A DNA stretch of 64,000 nucleotides from CAVRCA01 sp963719345 (GCA_963719345.1 CAVRCA010000001.1:806001-870000); one strand, 5' to 3'; positions 1-10,947 are shown, counted from the stretch's first letter. Notes: generated from the letters alone by a model not told the origin. Numbers and translations are program-made.

Positions 1-212
1 TTGTCGGCGCCCGTGCGGATGGTTTCGCGCAGGCCCTTGTCGAGGCTCGACGCCGCCGCCACGGTGCGGCCTGCCTGGTCGTCGATCACCTGGGCATAGA
101 TATGCTTGCCCGAGCGGAACACCGACAGACGCGGCCGTCCGCCGCCCTTGCGACGGAGCTGGTAACGCAGCCGGCCGCGTCGCCGCTCGCGCAGTTCCAC
201 ATTGCCGGACAT
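1..212 (-). CDS. rplR: 50S ribosomal protein L18 (partial, 5' part only)
   Basis: Large-subunit protein that binds 5S rRNA in the central protuberance. Only about the first 70 codons are in the window; the gene runs off the left edge. The start ATG (210-212) overlaps the rplF stop in a TAATG junction, so translation is probably coupled. The visible stretch [17 protein letters not shown] is characteristic of bacterial L18. It continues the spc part of the ribosomal superoperon, after rplF as in other bacteria. Confidence 0.95.
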   Translation of the reverse strand, partial: MSGNVELRERRRGRLRYQLRRKGGGRPRLSVFRSGKHIYAQVIDDQAGRTVAAASSLDKGLRETIRTGAD

Positions 213-745
213 TACTTCTTCTTTCCTTCCTTGCGGCGGATCTGCTCGTCGGTGTAGCGCACGCCCTTGCCCTTGTACGGCTCGGGGGGCCGGAAACCGC
301 GGATCTCCGCCGCGACCTGCCCGACCAAGCGCTTGTCGACGCCCTCGACCCGCACCGCCGTCGGCCGCTCGCAGGTGATTTTTATGCCCTGCGGCACCGG
401 ATACACCACGTCGTGCGAGTAGCCGAGGTTCATCACCAGGTTCCGGCCCTGCACCGCCGCGCGATAGCCGGTGCCGGTGATCTCCATCGACCTCACGTAA
501 CCGGTCGAGACGCCGCGCACCATGTTCTCGACCAGCGCCCGCGTGGTGCCCCACATCATCCGCGCCTGCGGCGCCTCGCCGCGCGGCCGCACGCTCACCT
601 GGTTGCCCTCGACCGTCGCCTCGACTTGGTCGGTGAGGTCGAGCGACAGCTCGCCGAGCTTGCCTTTCGCCGTCAAGGTCCGGCCGACCACCGCCACCTG
701 CACGCCGGCCGGCACTTCCACCGGATATTTGCCCACCCGCGACAT
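212..745 (-). CDS. rplF: 50S ribosomal protein L6
   Basis: 177-residue L6, which sits near the sarcin-ricin loop and the factor-binding site of the large subunit. The start [17 protein letters not shown] is preceded on the coding strand by a GGAGAGG ribosome-binding site. An in-frame ATG about 33 codons upstream is rejected because it runs back into rpsH and adds a low-complexity leader not seen in L6. The C-terminal [13 protein letters not shown] motif is diagnostic of L6. It lies between rpsH and rplR as in the standard spc operon. Confidence 0.97.
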   Translation of the reverse strand: MSRVGKYPVEVPAGVQVAVVGRTLTAKGKLGELSLDLTDQVEATVEGNQVSVRPRGEAPQARMMWGTTRALVENMVRGVSTGYVRSMEITGTGYRAAVQGRNLVMNLGYSHDVVYPVPQGIKITCERPTAVRVEGVDKRLVGQVAAEIRGFRPPEPYKGKGVRYTDEQIRRKEGKKK

Positions 746-785
746 CAGCGCCTCTCCGCCCCATCCAGCCTCAGAAAACCCGGCA

Positions 786-1184
786 TCAGAACACCCGGCA
801 CAGCACTTCGCCGCCGACATTGGCGGCGCGCGCCTCGGCGTCACTCATCACGCCGCGCGGCGTCGAAAGGATGGAGACGCCGAGACCGGCATAGACCCGC
901 GGCAGCTCCTTGATCTTCGAGTAGACCCGCCGTCCCGGCTTGGAGACGCGGTTGATCTCTTTGATCACCGGCTCGCCCTCGCTGTATTTGAGCTCGATGC
1001 GCAGTTGCGCGACGCCGGGGCGCAGTTCCTCCGCCGCATAGCCGCGGATGAACCCCTCCCGCTTCAGTACGTCGAGCACGTTCGCCCGCAGCCGTGAGGC
1101 CGGCGCGGTGCACACCGTGTGGCGCGCCCGCTGCGCGTTGCGGATGCGCGTCAGCATGTCCCCCAAGGGATCGGAATTCGACAT
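786..1184 (-). CDS. rpsH: 30S ribosomal protein S8
   Basis: 132-residue S8, a primary 16S rRNA-binding protein of the small subunit (central domain). The N-terminus [18 protein letters not shown] and the C-terminal [16 protein letters not shown] are typical. In E. coli S8 is also the translational repressor of the spc operon; whether that holds here is not visible. It follows rpsN after 14 bases and precedes rplF by 40 bases, the normal order. Confidence 0.97.
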   Translation of the reverse strand: MSNSDPLGDMLTRIRNAQRARHTVCTAPASRLRANVLDVLKREGFIRGYAAEELRPGVAQLRIELKYSEGEPVIKEINRVSKPGRRVYSKIKELPRVYAGLGVSILSTPRGVMSDAEARAANVGGEVLCRVF

Positions 1185-1198
1185 CTGCCCGTTCCCTC

Positions 1199-1504
1199 CT
1201 ACCAGCTCGCCTTGACCATCCCCGGGATCTGGCCGGAGCTCGCGAGGTCGCGCAACGCGATGCGGGACAGCTTGAACTTCCGGTAGTTCGCGCGCGACCG
1301 GCCGGTCAGGGCGCAGCGCAGCTTAACCCGCACCGCCGACCCGTTGCGCGGCAGCTGGGCCAGGCGGAGGGTCGCGTCGAAGCGGTCCTCCACCGGCAGC
1401 GTGCGGTCCATCACGATGCCCTTCAGCGCGGCGCGCTTGGCCTTGTCGCGGGCGGCCATGCGCTCGCGCTTGCTATTCCGGTTGACCGCAGACGTCTTGG
1501 CCAT
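1199..1504 (-). CDS. rpsN: 30S ribosomal protein S14
   Basis: 101-residue S14 of the long, zinc-independent class: it lacks the CxxC pairs of the short zinc-binding form. It binds the 3' head domain of 16S rRNA near S3 and S10. The [20 protein letters not shown] stretch and the ending GMVKASW are hallmarks. An 84-base gap separates it from rplE upstream, the longest gap in this part of the operon, and I see no convincing hairpin there. Confidence 0.97.
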   Translation of the reverse strand: MAKTSAVNRNSKRERMAARDKAKRAALKGIVMDRTLPVEDRFDATLRLAQLPRNGSAVRVKLRCALTGRSRANYRKFKLSRIALRDLASSGQIPGMVKASW

Positions 1505-1588
1505 TCTGTCTCTTTACCTCCGGAACCTGATCCGGGTGTCGGTAGCAAACCCGGCGGTTTTCCAAACTGGCTGCAAATTTGTCGCGCG

Positions 1589-2182
1589 CTACGCCGCGAA
1601 CGGGATGTCGAAGCCCTTCAGCAGCGCCTTCGCTTCCGTATCCGTCTTGGCGCTGGTGACGAAGACGATGTCCATGCCGCGCACCGCGTCCACCCGGTCG
1701 TAGTTGATTTCCGGAAAAACGATCTGCTCCTTCATCCCGAGCGCGAAATTGCCGCGCCCGTCAAAACCTTTGCCCACCGGAATGCCACGAAAGTCGCGCA
1801 CGCGGGGCAGCGCCACCGTCACCAGGCGGTCGAGGAACTCGTACATGCGCGACTTGCGCAGCGTCACCTTGCAGCCGATCGGCAGGCCCTCGCGGATCTT
1901 GAACGCCGCGATCGCCTTTTTGGCCACCGTCTTGATCGGCTTCTGTCCGGCGATCACCGCCAGCTCGGCCACTGCCGCATCGAGCTTCTTCTGATCACCG
2001 GCCGCCTCGCCCACGCCCATGTTGATGACGATCTTCTCGAGCCTGGGCACCTGCATCGGATTGCCGTAGCCGAACTCCGACTGCAGCTTGGCCCGCAGCT
2101 CGTCGACATAGCGCCGCTGCATCCTCGGCATCTCCCGCGGCGGCGCCGCGGCCTCTTCGGTGACAGTCTCTGTGTCGCTCAT
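1589..2182 (-). CDS. rplE: 50S ribosomal protein L5
   Basis: 197-residue L5, which binds 5S rRNA and contacts the P-site tRNA. The core is clear ([33 protein letters not shown]). It is longer than the usual 178-187 residues because of an N-terminal extension, [18 protein letters not shown], that is acidic and proline/alanine-rich. The gene lies 4 bases downstream of rplX. The alternative start [16 protein letters not shown], 18 codons in, would give a normal-length protein, so the extension is a prediction. Confidence 0.95.
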   Translation of the reverse strand: MSDTETVTEEAAAPPREMPRMQRRYVDELRAKLQSEFGYGNPMQVPRLEKIVINMGVGEAAGDQKKLDAAVAELAVIAGQKPIKTVAKKAIAAFKIREGLPIGCKVTLRKSRMYEFLDRLVTVALPRVRDFRGIPVGKGFDGRGNFALGMKEQIVFPEINYDRVDAVRGMDIVFVTSAKTDTEAKALLKGFDIPFAA

Positions 2183-2186
2183 CGCC

Positions 2187-2507
2187 TCAACCCTCGATCA
2201 CTCCGCCGCTCGCGCGGGCGATGCGGACCTTGCGGCCGTCGTCCAGCACACGGAAGCCGACGCGCGTCGTCTTGTCCGACACCGGATCGACCAGCATGAG
2301 GTTGGAGATATGGATGCTCGCCTCCTGCCGCACGATCCCGCCCGGCTGGCCCATGCCGCGCGGCTTGGTGTGCCTGGTCGCGACGTTGACGCCCTGCACG
2401 ACCGCGCGGTCCGCCTTCGGCAGCATCCGCACGATCTCGCCCCGCTTGCCCTTGTCGGCGCCGGTGATCACCTCGACGCGGTCGCCCTTGCGCAATCGTG
2501 CCGCCAT
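2187..2507 (-). CDS. rplX: 50S ribosomal protein L24
   Basis: 106-residue L24, an early assembly initiator of the large subunit. The N-terminal KOW motif is visible ([19 protein letters not shown], residues 7-25), followed by [19 protein letters not shown]. The start ATG (2505-2507) overlaps the rplN stop as ATGA. A longer in-frame reading upstream overlaps rplN completely and is rejected. Confidence 0.96.
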   Translation of the reverse strand: MAARLRKGDRVEVITGADKGKRGEIVRMLPKADRAVVQGVNVATRHTKPRGMGQPGGIVRQEASIHISNLMLVDPVSDKTTRVGFRVLDDGRKVRIARASGGVIEG

Positions 2508-2875
2508 CAGATGACCTCCGGGGCGAGCGAAATGATCTTCATGAAGCGGCGTCCGCGCAACTCGCGCACCACCGGACCGAAGATGCGGGTGCCGATCGGC
2601 TCCTGCTGCTTGTTGATCAGCACCGCCGCGTTGCGGTCGAAGCGGATCGCGCTGCCGTCCTGCCGGCGCACCGGAAAGGAGGTGCGCACGATCACCGCCT
2701 GATGCACGTCGCCCTTCTTCACCTTGCCGCGCGGGATCGCCTCCTTGACGGAGACCACGATCACGTCGCCGACCGAGGCGGTCTTGCGCTTGGAGCCGCC
2801 CAGCACCTTGATGCACTGCACGCGGCGCGCACCGGAATTGTCGGCGACCTCGAGGTTGCTCTCGACACTGATCAT
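2507..2875 (-). CDS. rplN: 50S ribosomal protein L14
   Basis: 122-residue L14, which lies at the subunit interface and forms intersubunit bridges with 16S rRNA. Full-length match to the family: [19 protein letters not shown] near the N-terminus and [11 protein letters not shown] near the end. Start and stop both overlap neighbours (rpsQ stop and rplX start) by ATGA junctions, indicating tight translational coupling. Confidence 0.98.
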   Translation of the reverse strand: MISVESNLEVADNSGARRVQCIKVLGGSKRKTASVGDVIVVSVKEAIPRGKVKKGDVHQAVIVRTSFPVRRQDGSAIRFDRNAAVLINKQQEPIGTRIFGPVVRELRGRRFMKIISLAPEVI

Positions 2876-3198
2876 GCGCCAACTCCCTCGCTCTCGGCCG
2901 GCGCCGGGACAGGCTCGGCGTCGAGCGCGCCAGCAGGCTCCGGCTCAGCCTCGCGCAGCGTCTCGCCGTTGCGCTCGATCACCAGCCAGGTCTTGCGCTT
3001 GCTGATCGGCGGGCATTCCTCGATCCGCACGGTGTCGCCGACGAGGCACAGATTGGCCTCGTCATGCGCCGCGTATTTCTTCGAGCGCCGGATGAACTTC
3101 TTGTAGAGCGGATGCATGACGCGGCGATTGACCAGGACCGTCACGGTCTTGTTCATCTTGTCGCTGGTCACCCGCCCGGTCAGGACGCGCCTCGGCAT
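2872..3198 (-). CDS. rpsQ: 30S ribosomal protein S17 with C-terminal tail
   Basis: S17 binds the 5' domain of 16S rRNA early in assembly. The start [19 protein letters not shown] is chosen because the upstream in-frame reading overlaps rpmC and is not S17-like. The core ends near residue 83 (KTWLVIER); about 25 further residues are rich in Glu, Pro and Ala ([16 protein letters not shown]). Total length is 108 residues against the usual 76-90. The gene overlaps rplN by ATGA. Confidence 0.95.
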   Translation of the reverse strand: MPRRVLTGRVTSDKMNKTVTVLVNRRVMHPLYKKFIRRSKKYAAHDEANLCLVGDTVRIEECPPISKRKTWLVIERNGETLREAEPEPAGALDAEPVPAPAESEGVGA

Positions 3199-3211
3199 CG
3201 CCTCTGTCTCC

Positions 3212-3445
3212 CTATGACCGGGGTGAAGTTGGAGTGGCGGCGCGCTTCTTCTCCGCCACGATCGTCTTGACCCGTGCGATCTCGCGCCGAACCTCGCGCA
3301 TCCGGCCGGTCGCCTCCTGCTGCCCGGTCGCACGCTGGAACCGGAGGTTGAACTGCTCCTTGCGCAGATCCAGCAGCAGCCCGGAGAGCTCGTCCGCCGA
3401 CTTGGCGCGCACGTCGCCGACCTTGTTCACGACCGCCTTCGCCAT
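3212..3445 (-). CDS. rpmC: 50S ribosomal protein L29
   Basis: 77-residue L29, a small helical protein near the polypeptide exit that helps dock trigger factor and SRP. The diagnostic central motif is present ([17 protein letters not shown]) followed by [14 protein letters not shown]. The start [12 protein letters not shown] is placed one base downstream of the rplP stop; the longer reading overlaps rplP and is rejected. Confidence 0.96.
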   Translation of the reverse strand: MAKAVVNKVGDVRAKSADELSGLLLDLRKEQFNLRFQRATGQQEATGRMREVRREIARVKTIVAEKKRAATPTSPRS

Positions 3446-3446
3446 C

Positions 3447-3863
3447 TCAGCCTTCCCCGATGCGGGTGACGAACCGGGTCTTGATCGGCAGCTTCGCCGC
3501 ACCCAGCGTCAACGCCTCGCGCGCCAAGTCGGCCGGGACGCCGTCGATCTCGAACATGATCCGGCCCGGCTTGACCCGGCATACCCAGAACTCCGGGCTG
3601 CCCTTGCCCGAGCCCATCCGGACCTCGGCCGGCTTCTTCGACACCGGCACGTCCGGAAAAATGCGGATCCACACTCGGCCGGCGCGCTTCATCGCGCGCG
3701 TGATGGCGCGCCGCGCCGCCTCGATCTGGCGTGCGGTGATCCGGTCCGGCTCCACCGCCTTCAGGCCGAAGGCGCCGAAATTGAGCGCCGTGCCGCCCTT
3801 GGCGAGGCCGTGGATTCGGCCCTTGTGCGCCTTGCGGTAGATGGTGCGCTTCGGTTGCAGCAT
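3447..3863 (-). CDS. rplP: 50S ribosomal protein L16
   Basis: 138-residue L16, which organises the A-site region near the peptidyl transferase centre. Typical start [17 protein letters not shown] and signatures [16 protein letters not shown] and [13 protein letters not shown]. Full length and colinear with the family. It follows rpsC by 26 bases and is followed at once by rpmC. Confidence 0.98.
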   Translation of the reverse strand: MLQPKRTIYRKAHKGRIHGLAKGGTALNFGAFGLKAVEPDRITARQIEAARRAITRAMKRAGRVWIRIFPDVPVSKKPAEVRMGSGKGSPEFWVCRVKPGRIMFEIDGVPADLAREALTLGAAKLPIKTRFVTRIGEG

Positions 3864-3889
3864 GTCTCTCTATCCCAAACCCTTCGCCG

Positions 3890-4567
3890 TCAGCGCTGGG
3901 GTGCCTGCTCGGCGGCGCGGCGGTCCTGCGACAGCGGGTCGTGTGCCAAGATCTCGCCCTTGAAGATCCACACCTTCACGCCGCACGTGCCGTACGTGGT
4001 CTTTGCCGTGGCGATGCCGAAATCGATGTCGGCGCGCAGCGTGTGCAACGGCACGCGCCCCTCGCGATACCACTCGACGCGGGCAATCTCCGCTCCGCCC
4101 AGCCGGCCACCGCAGTTGATCCGGATGCCCTGCGCACCGAGCCGCATCGCCGACTGCACCGCACGCTTCATCGCCCGGCGGAACGCGACGCGCCGCTCGA
4201 GCTGCTGGGCGATGTTTTCGGCCACCAGCTGCGCATCGATCTCCGGCTTGCGGATCTCGACGATGTTGAGCGCCACGTCGGCCTTCGCCATCTTGGCAAG
4301 GTCCTTGCGCAGCACCTCGATGTCCTGGCCCTTCTTGCCGATCACAACGCCCGGCCGCGCCGCATAGATCGTCACGCGCGGTTTCTTCGCCGGACGCTCG
4401 ATCACCACGCGCGAGACCCCGGCACCGTGCAGCTTGCGGCGCAGATGGCCGCGCAGCCGAAGGTCTTCGTGCAGCAGCTTGGAGTAGTCACCGCCGGCGA
4501 ACCAGCGGCTGTCCCAGGTGCGGTTGATGCCGAGCCTGAGCCCGACCGGATTGACTTTGTGACCCAT
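3890..4567 (-). CDS. rpsC: 30S ribosomal protein S3
   Basis: 225-residue S3, part of the mRNA entry tunnel and helicase activity of the small subunit. The start [16 protein letters not shown] is the conserved S3 N-terminus; the longer reading overlapping rplV is rejected. A KH domain lies in the N-terminal half ([18 protein letters not shown], about residues 62-79) and the C-terminal domain contains [18 protein letters not shown]. Two bases separate it from rplV. Confidence 0.97.
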   Translation of the reverse strand: MGHKVNPVGLRLGINRTWDSRWFAGGDYSKLLHEDLRLRGHLRRKLHGAGVSRVVIERPAKKPRVTIYAARPGVVIGKKGQDIEVLRKDLAKMAKADVALNIVEIRKPEIDAQLVAENIAQQLERRVAFRRAMKRAVQSAMRLGAQGIRINCGGRLGGAEIARVEWYREGRVPLHTLRADIDFGIATAKTTYGTCGVKVWIFKGEILAHDPLSQDRRAAEQAPQR

Positions 4568-4569
4568 GT

Positions 4570-4965
4570 CTATGCCGCCTCTTGCTCGGCGTCCTGCGTG
4601 CGCTCGGCCACGACGATCTTGAGGTGGCTGAACCATTTCTCGATGCGCGCCGAGCGGCCGCGGCCGCGGGCGTGGAACCGCCGCATCACGATCGAACGCC
4701 CGACCTCCGCCCGCGACACCACCAAGCGATCGACGTCGAGCTGGTGATTGTTCTCGGCGTTGGCGATCGCGCTCTCGAGCGCCTTGCGGACCTGTTGCGC
4801 GATGCGCCGCTTGCTGAACGTCAGCGTTGCCACGGCCTCGGACGCCGGCAGGTCACGGATCATGCCGGCGACGAGGTTGAGCTTGCGCGGGCTGACGCGC
4901 AGGTTGCTCACGATCGCCTGCGCCTCGGTATCGGCGAGACCGCGCGGATGCTTCGGCTTGCTCAT
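4570..4965 (-). CDS. rplV: 50S ribosomal protein L22
   Basis: 131-residue L22, whose hairpin lines the peptide exit tunnel. Family signatures: [18 protein letters not shown] near the N-terminus and [13 protein letters not shown] in the hairpin region. It is somewhat long for L22 (usually 110-128), with a short Glu/Ala-rich end. The gene is tightly packed between rpsS and rpsC. Confidence 0.97.
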   Translation of the reverse strand: MSKPKHPRGLADTEAQAIVSNLRVSPRKLNLVAGMIRDLPASEAVATLTFSKRRIAQQVRKALESAIANAENNHQLDVDRLVVSRAEVGRSIVMRRFHARGRGRSARIEKWFSHLKIVVAERTQDAEQEAA

Positions 4966-4966
4966 C

Positions 4967-5245
4967 TCAGCCCCGCCTTGCCTTTTTGTCGGCCGCGTGC
5001 CCCGTGAACGTCCGCGTCGGCGAGAACTCGCCGAACTTGTGGCCGACCATGTTCTCGGTCACCTGCACCGGCAGGAATTTGTGCCCGTTGTAGACCCCGA
5101 AGGTGAGACCGACGAACTGCGGCAGGATGGTCGAGCGCCGCGACCAGATTTTGATGATCTCGTTGCGGCCCGAGCCACGCGCGGCTTCGGCCTTATTGAG
5201 CAGGTAGCCGTCGACGAACGGCCCCTTCCAGACGGAACGAGCCAT
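4967..5245 (-). CDS. rpsS: 30S ribosomal protein S19
   Basis: 92-residue S19, a head-domain protein that contacts tRNA and the large subunit. The start [16 protein letters not shown] is conserved; a longer in-frame reading overlapping rplB is rejected. The [17 protein letters not shown] end is present as [15 protein letters not shown]. One base separates it from rplV. Confidence 0.97.
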   Translation of the reverse strand: MARSVWKGPFVDGYLLNKAEAARGSGRNEIIKIWSRRSTILPQFVGLTFGVYNGHKFLPVQVTENMVGHKFGEFSPTRTFTGHAADKKARRG

Positions 5246-5247
5246 GG

Positions 5248-6081
5248 TCAGCCCTTCCCCTTCTTGCGCCCGCGAATGATCAGCCGGTCGGTGCGCTTGT
5301 TCACCCGCGTCTTGTATCCCTTCGTCGGCTTGCCCCACGGCGTCACCGGATGGCGACCCCCCGAGCTGCGGCCCTCGCCGCCGCCCAGCGGATGATCCAC
5401 CGGGTTCATCGCCACACCCCGGTTGTGCGGCCGCCGCCCCAGCCAGCGCGTGCGACCCGCCTTGCCCAGGCTCTGGTTCATGTTGTCGGGGTTCGACACC
5501 GCGCCGATCGAGGCCATGCACTCGGCCCGCACCACGCGCAGCTCGCCGCTCATCAGCTTAATCTGCGCATAGCCGGCGTCCTTGCCGACGAGCTGCGCGT
5601 AGTTGCCGGCCGCGCGGGCGATCTTGCCGCCGGCTCCCGCCTTCATCTCGACGTTGTGGACGATCGTGCCCACCGGGATCGCCGCCAACGGCATCGCGTT
5701 GCCCGGCTTGATGTCGACCCGCTGCCCGGCCACCACCGTGTCACCCGCGCGCAGCCGCTGCGGCGCGATGATGTACGACAGCTCGCCGTCCTGGTACTTG
5801 ATGAGCGCGATGAAAGCGGTGCGGTTCGGATCGTATTCGAGCCGCTGCACCGTTGCCGGCACGTCCATCTTCCGCCGTTTGAAGTCGACGTTGCGATAGG
5901 ACTGCTTGTGTCCGCCGCCGCGGAACCGGACCGTCGTTCGGCCGTGATTGTTGCGTCCGCCCGAATGGACCTTGCCCTCGGTCAGTGCCTTGACCGGCTT
6001 GCCCTTCCACAGCTCGGCGCGATTGATCAGCACCGTGCCGCGCAGGCTCGCCGTGACCGGGTTGAATTGCCTCAGTGCCAT
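5248..6081 (-). CDS. rplB: 50S ribosomal protein L2
   Basis: 277-residue L2, needed for subunit association and peptidyl transfer. It starts with [17 protein letters not shown]; the C-terminal domain has the highly conserved [18 protein letters not shown], containing the histidine associated with peptidyl transferase function. Full length. Two bases separate it from rpsS. Confidence 0.98.
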   Translation of the reverse strand: MALRQFNPVTASLRGTVLINRAELWKGKPVKALTEGKVHSGGRNNHGRTTVRFRGGGHKQSYRNVDFKRRKMDVPATVQRLEYDPNRTAFIALIKYQDGELSYIIAPQRLRAGDTVVAGQRVDIKPGNAMPLAAIPVGTIVHNVEMKAGAGGKIARAAGNYAQLVGKDAGYAQIKLMSGELRVVRAECMASIGAVSNPDNMNQSLGKAGRTRWLGRRPHNRGVAMNPVDHPLGGGEGRSSGGRHPVTPWGKPTKGYKTRVNKRTDRLIIRGRKKGKG

Positions 6082-6106
6082 AGCCTGTTCCCGCCCTACG
6101 CCCCGC

Positions 6107-6457
6107 TCAAGCCAGGCCCGTGGTGAGGTCGATCGTCTGGCCCTCGGCCAGCAGCACGAACGCCTTCTTCACGTCGGACCGCTGGCCCGGACGCCCCCTG
6201 AACCGCTTCGTCTTGCCCTTCTGCACCAGCGTGTTGACCGCCCGCACGGTGACGCCGAACAGTCCTTCGACCGCCGCCTTGATCTCCGGCTTGCTGGCGT
6301 CGATTGCGACCCGGAACACGATCTGGTTCCGCTCGGTCAGCATCGTCGCCTTCTCGGTGATCACCGGTGAATGGATGATCTGGTACATCGCCTCACGCGA
6401 TAGCTGCGACTTGCGCCGCGCGCGCGCCGCCTCCGGCTTGGTTGTCGCCTCACTCAT
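6107..6457 (-). CDS. rplW: 50S ribosomal protein L23
   Basis: 116-residue L23, the exit-tunnel rim protein that docks trigger factor and SRP. The core begins at [17 protein letters not shown] (residue 24) after an N-terminal extension of about 23 residues ([16 protein letters not shown]). If translation instead began at that internal Met the protein would have the usual length of about 93-100. The annotated start overlaps the rplD stop by ATGA, which supports the longer form. Confidence 0.95.
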   Translation of the reverse strand: MSEATTKPEAARARRKSQLSREAMYQIIHSPVITEKATMLTERNQIVFRVAIDASKPEIKAAVEGLFGVTVRAVNTLVQKGKTKRFRGRPGQRSDVKKAFVLLAEGQTIDLTTGLA

Positions 6458-7071
6458 GCCAGGCGTTCCTTCAATCCCTCGATGCCGGCCGTGGTGAGCA
6501 CCAGCAGATCGTGCTTGAGGATGTCGTAGACATTGGCGCCGACGGTCGGCAGCACGTCGACATGCGGGATGTTGCGGCTCGCCCGCAGGAACTGCTCGTC
6601 TACCGCCCGATCGACGATCAGCGCGGACGCCCAGCCGAGCGCCTTCAGCTTGCCGGCAAGATCCTTGGTCTTTCCGTCGCCGCCGCTCGCCGCTTCCAGC
6701 ACGACGAGCTTGCCCTCGGACCGCTTCTGCGACAGCGCCGAGATCAGTCCAAGGCGGCGCACCTTCTTGGGCAGATCGTAGCCGTGGTCACGCACCACCG
6801 GGCCGTGTACCCGGCCGCCGGTGCGGAACTGCGGCGCCCGCAGGCTGCCCTGACGTGCATTGCCGGTGCCCTTCTGGCGGTACGGCTTCTTGGTCGTGCC
6901 GGACACTTCCGACATGCCCTTGGTCTTGTGCGTCCCGGCGCGCCGTTTCGCCAATTGCCAATGCACGACGCGCGCCATGATGTCCGGACGCGGCGTGGCG
7001 GCGAACAGCTCGTCGGGCAGCTCGGCGGTGCCGGCGCGGCCGTTTTCGAGGGTGGTAATCTCGAGTTCCAT
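6454..7071 (-). CDS. rplD: 50S ribosomal protein L4
   Basis: 205-residue L4, an exit-tunnel protein. In E. coli it also represses its own S10 operon; that cannot be judged here. The start [19 protein letters not shown] is typical; the longer in-frame reading overlapping rplC is rejected. Signatures include [14 protein letters not shown] (about residues 63-76), which enters the tunnel, and [10 protein letters not shown]. It lies 10 bases downstream of rplC. Confidence 0.97.
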   Translation of the reverse strand: MELEITTLENGRAGTAELPDELFAATPRPDIMARVVHWQLAKRRAGTHKTKGMSEVSGTTKKPYRQKGTGNARQGSLRAPQFRTGGRVHGPVVRDHGYDLPKKVRRLGLISALSQKRSEGKLVVLEAASGGDGKTKDLAGKLKALGWASALIVDRAVDEQFLRASRNIPHVDVLPTVGANVYDILKHDLLVLTTAGIEGLKERLA

Positions 7072-7081
7072 CGACGTTCCC

Positions 7082-7993
7082 TCAGCCCTCGGTCGGCGGC
7101 TCGCTCGGGGTTGCCGGCGCCGTTTCGCCCGACGCTTCGGATTGACCCGACTCGTCGGATGCAACCGTCGCCTCGGAAGCGCCCGCTTCCGGCCTCTCGA
7201 CCGGCTGTGCCGCTTCGGCGGCCGCCTCCGGCTCGATCTCCGGCACGGTCTCCACCGGCAGTTCGGCTGCCGGCTCGACTGCGGGCGCGGCGACCGGCTC
7301 AGCGGGCGTCTCAACCGCCGGTTCGCGCAGCGCCGCAGGATAGGGCGCGTCGGCGTGCCGCGCCCGCTTGATCGCGTCGCGCACCAGCACGTAGCCGCCC
7401 TTGGCGCCCGGCACCGCGCCGGTAATCATCAGCAGGCCCCTCTCGGCGTCCACCGCCGCCACCTCCAAGTTGAGCGTGGTGACCCGCTCCTCCCCGAGAT
7501 GGCCGGCCATCTTCTTGTTCTTGAAAGTCTTGCCGGGGTCCTGGCGGTTGCCGGTGGAGCCCAGGCTGCGGTGGCTGATCGAAACGCCATGGCTTGCTTC
7601 GAGACCGCTGAAGTTCCACCGCTTCATGCCGCCGGCAAAGCCCTTGCCCTTCGTCGTGCCGCACACGTCGACCTTCTGTCCCGCCACGAAATGCGCCGCC
7701 GACAGCGTCGCACCCGGCTCCAGCAGCGCGTCCTCGGCGACGCGGAACTCGGCCAGCTTCATCTTCGGTTCCACCTTCGCGCGGGCGAAATGGCCGCGGT
7801 TGGGTTGCGTCACGTTCTTCACCTTGGCGCGGCCCCAGCCGAGCTGCACCGCGTCGTAGCCATCGGTCTCCTTGGTGCGCGCAGCGACGACCTGCACCGC
7901 ATCGAGATGCAGCAAGGTGACCGGCACGTGGGTGCCGTCATCGCGGAAAATCCGCGTCATCCCCAGCTTCTTGGCCAACAGTCCGGTACGCAT
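7082..7993 (-). CDS. rplC: 50S ribosomal protein L3 with long acidic C-terminal tail
   Basis: L3 starts domain II/VI assembly of 23S rRNA and lies close to the peptidyl transferase centre. Residues 1-212 form a normal L3 ([45 protein letters not shown] region present as [15 protein letters not shown]). Residues 213-303 are an extra tail rich in Ala, Pro and Glu, with almost no basic residues. The frame is continuous from start to stop and the tail has the same high GC as its surroundings, so it is probably real. L3 is usually 205-240 residues. Confidence 0.95.
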   Translation of the reverse strand: MRTGLLAKKLGMTRIFRDDGTHVPVTLLHLDAVQVVAARTKETDGYDAVQLGWGRAKVKNVTQPNRGHFARAKVEPKMKLAEFRVAEDALLEPGATLSAAHFVAGQKVDVCGTTKGKGFAGGMKRWNFSGLEASHGVSISHRSLGSTGNRQDPGKTFKNKKMAGHLGEERVTTLNLEVAAVDAERGLLMITGAVPGAKGGYVLVRDAIKRARHADAPYPAALREPAVETPAEPVAAPAVEPAAELPVETVPEIEPEAAAEAAQPVERPEAGASEATVASDESGQSEASGETAPATPSEPPTEG

Positions 7994-8043
7994 GAACAGG
8001 GTGTCCCAGGCTTAGTGCTGCGATGGCTTCGTGCTGCGGTGGC

Positions 8044-8352
8044 TCAGATCTTGATCTCGACGTCCACACCGGCGGCGAGGTCGAGCTTCATCAGCGCGTC
8101 CACCGTCTGCGGCGTGGGCTCGACGATGTCGAGCAGCCGCCGATGCGTGCGGATCTCGAACTGCTCGCGGCTCTTCTTGTCGACATGCGGCGAGCGGTTC
8201 ACGGTGAACCGTTCGATATGCGTCGGCAGCGGGATCGGGCCGCGAATCTGCGCCCCCGTGCGCTTCGCCGTGTTCACGATCTCCTTCGTGCTGTTGTCCA
8301 GCACGCGGTGATCGTACGCCTTGAGGCGAATGCGGATGTTCTGGTTGTCCAT
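8044..8352 (-). CDS. rpsJ: 30S ribosomal protein S10
   Basis: 102-residue S10, also the NusE partner of NusB in transcription antitermination. The start [19 protein letters not shown] is the conserved N-terminus; the longer reading is rejected. Other signatures: [23 protein letters not shown] split over the middle. In many bacteria it opens the S10 operon, but here it lies 87 bases downstream of tuf in the same direction, so str and S10 operons are probably joined. Confidence 0.97.
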   Translation of the reverse strand: MDNQNIRIRLKAYDHRVLDNSTKEIVNTAKRTGAQIRGPIPLPTHIERFTVNRSPHVDKKSREQFEIRTHRRLLDIVEPTPQTVDALMKLDLAAGVDVEIKI

Positions 8353-8439
8353 GGGTCCCGTATCCGAAGTCGTTTGAGACGCATCCGGCGCCCGCCGACC
8401 CGTTCGGGCCAGCAAGGCGCCGGAGCACGCCCAGTCTCG

Positions 8440-9630
<1,191 letters not shown>

Positions 9631-9679
9631 GGTCGCCTTCTCCGTTGAACCGATTGAGGTCCGTTGCGGGATAAAATTC

Positions 9680-10156
9680 TTACCAGCGGTAGTGGCTGAA
9701 CGCCTTGTTGGCTTCGGCCATCCGATGGGTGTCTTCGCGCTTCTTCACCGCCGAGCCGCGGTTGTTCACCGCGTCCGACAGTTCGTTGGACAATCGTTCC
9801 TCCATCGTGTGCTCGCCCCGCTTGCGGGCGGCATCGATGATCCAGCGGATCGCCAGCGCCTGACGCCGCTCGGTGCGCACCTCGACCGGCACCTGGTAGG
9901 TCGCCCCGCCGACGCGGCGCGAGCGCACTTCCACGGCCGGCTTCACGTTGTCCAGCGCCTCGTGGAACATGCGCACCGGGTCGGCGGCGCTGCCGCCGCG
10001 CCGCTTCATCACGTCCATCGCGCCGTAGACGATGCCCTCGGCTGCGGATTTCTTGCCGTCGTACATCAGCGCGTTCATGAAGCGCGTGATGACGACATCG
10101 CCGAACTTCGCGTCCGGCAGGATCTCGCGTTTGACGGCGCGGCGACGGCGGCTCAT
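9680..10156 (-). CDS. rpsG: 30S ribosomal protein S7
   Basis: 158-residue S7, which nucleates assembly of the 30S head and lies near the E and P sites. Typical start [15 protein letters not shown], the central [13 protein letters not shown] motif and the end [15 protein letters not shown] are all present. It follows rpsL by 13 bases. In E. coli S7 is the str-operon repressor acting between rpsL and rpsG; no such structure is evident in the short spacer here. Confidence 0.98.
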   Translation of the reverse strand: MSRRRRAVKREILPDAKFGDVVITRFMNALMYDGKKSAAEGIVYGAMDVMKRRGGSAADPVRMFHEALDNVKPAVEVRSRRVGGATYQVPVEVRTERRQALAIRWIIDAARKRGEHTMEERLSNELSDAVNNRGSAVKKREDTHRMAEANKAFSHYRW

Positions 10157-10169
10157 GGCGCGACCCCGC

Positions 10170-10541
10170 TCACTTCGGCCGCTTGGCGCCGTACAGCGAC
10201 CGCCGCTGCCGCCGCTTGGCGATGCCCTGGGTGTCGAGCACGCCGCGCAGGATGTGGTAGCGCACGCCGGGCAGGTCCTTTACGCGACCGCCACGGATCA
10301 GCACCACGCTGTGCTCCTGCAGATTGTGCCCCTCGCCGGGGATGTAGCTCACCACCTCGTAGCCGTTCGTCAGACGCACCTTGGCCACCTTGCGGAGCGC
10401 CGAATTCGGCTTCTTCGGCGTCGTCGTGTAGACCCGCGTGCAAACCCCGCGCTTCTGCGGGCAGCCCTGCAGCGCCGGCACCGTGTTGCGGGTGCTGCGA
10501 GGCTCGCGCCCCTTGGCGATCAGCTGGTTGATGGTCGGCAT
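10170..10541 (-). CDS. rpsL: 30S ribosomal protein S12
   Basis: 123-residue S12, a decoding-centre protein. The start [15 protein letters not shown] is conserved; a longer in-frame reading upstream is rejected. The [10 protein letters not shown] loop (residues 42-51) and [13 protein letters not shown] (84-96) are wild type, including K43 and K88, so no rpsL streptomycin-resistance substitution is seen. It is the first gene of the superoperon, about 250 bases downstream of its likely promoter. Confidence 0.98.
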   Translation of the reverse strand: MPTINQLIAKGREPRSTRNTVPALQGCPQKRGVCTRVYTTTPKKPNSALRKVAKVRLTNGYEVVSYIPGEGHNLQEHSVVLIRGGRVKDLPGVRYHILRGVLDTQGIAKRRQRRSLYGAKRPK

Positions 10542-10794
10542 TGACCCTCTTTCCATTCTCCGCCGCGTCCGGGCCGCCGCCCGTCGCGCTCGCTTCATCA
10601 CGTCCGGCATCCCCTGCCCGACCCGACACACCGCCCTTAACAGACATCGCCCGCAAAAGCGTGGGACGTGCCCACACCGCGGGTCCGACTGGCGAACGGC
10701 CTAGGCCACGGGTGGAACCCGGAAGCGGCGCCGCACGCTGTGGTGCCTGCAAACGACGGCTGCCTGATCAAACCCAGGGTGGCCGAGGGCGCGG
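10542..10794 (-). promoter_or_regulatory. Leader region of the str superoperon
   Basis: About 250 bases of GC-rich, gene-free sequence between the predicted promoter and rpsL; with the promoter and the terminator region it makes a 471-base gap between rpsL and rpoC. I see no ORF with a ribosome-binding site and no clear terminator. It would be the 5' untranslated leader if the promoter at 10795-10823 is used. Confidence 0.4.
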
Positions 10795-10823
10795 AACCTA
10801 AGCGCGGGTGGCAGGCAAGTCAA
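10795..10823 (-). promoter_or_regulatory. Predicted sigma70-type promoter for rpsL-rpsG-tuf superoperon
   Basis: On the minus strand TTGACT (10818-10823) and TAGGTT (10795-10800) are separated by exactly 17 bases, a close match to the housekeeping consensus. It points towards rpsL, and no other comparable pair was noticed in this gap. Seen directly; activity is inferred. Confidence 0.65.
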
Positions 10824-10947
10824 GCGCCTGCCCGGACGGTTCGGCCCACGCATGCCTGCCCACCGCCGCGCGAGCGGCATGGTGGAGCGAAAGCCACGTC
10901 CGGTTGATGTAAGAGCGGCAGCAGCGGTCGTGCTGCGGCACGCATGA

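Noticed and set aside
746..844. N-terminal extension of L6
   Set aside because: It overlaps the rpsH end and lacks L6 similarity, while a good ribosome-binding site precedes the internal ATG at 745.
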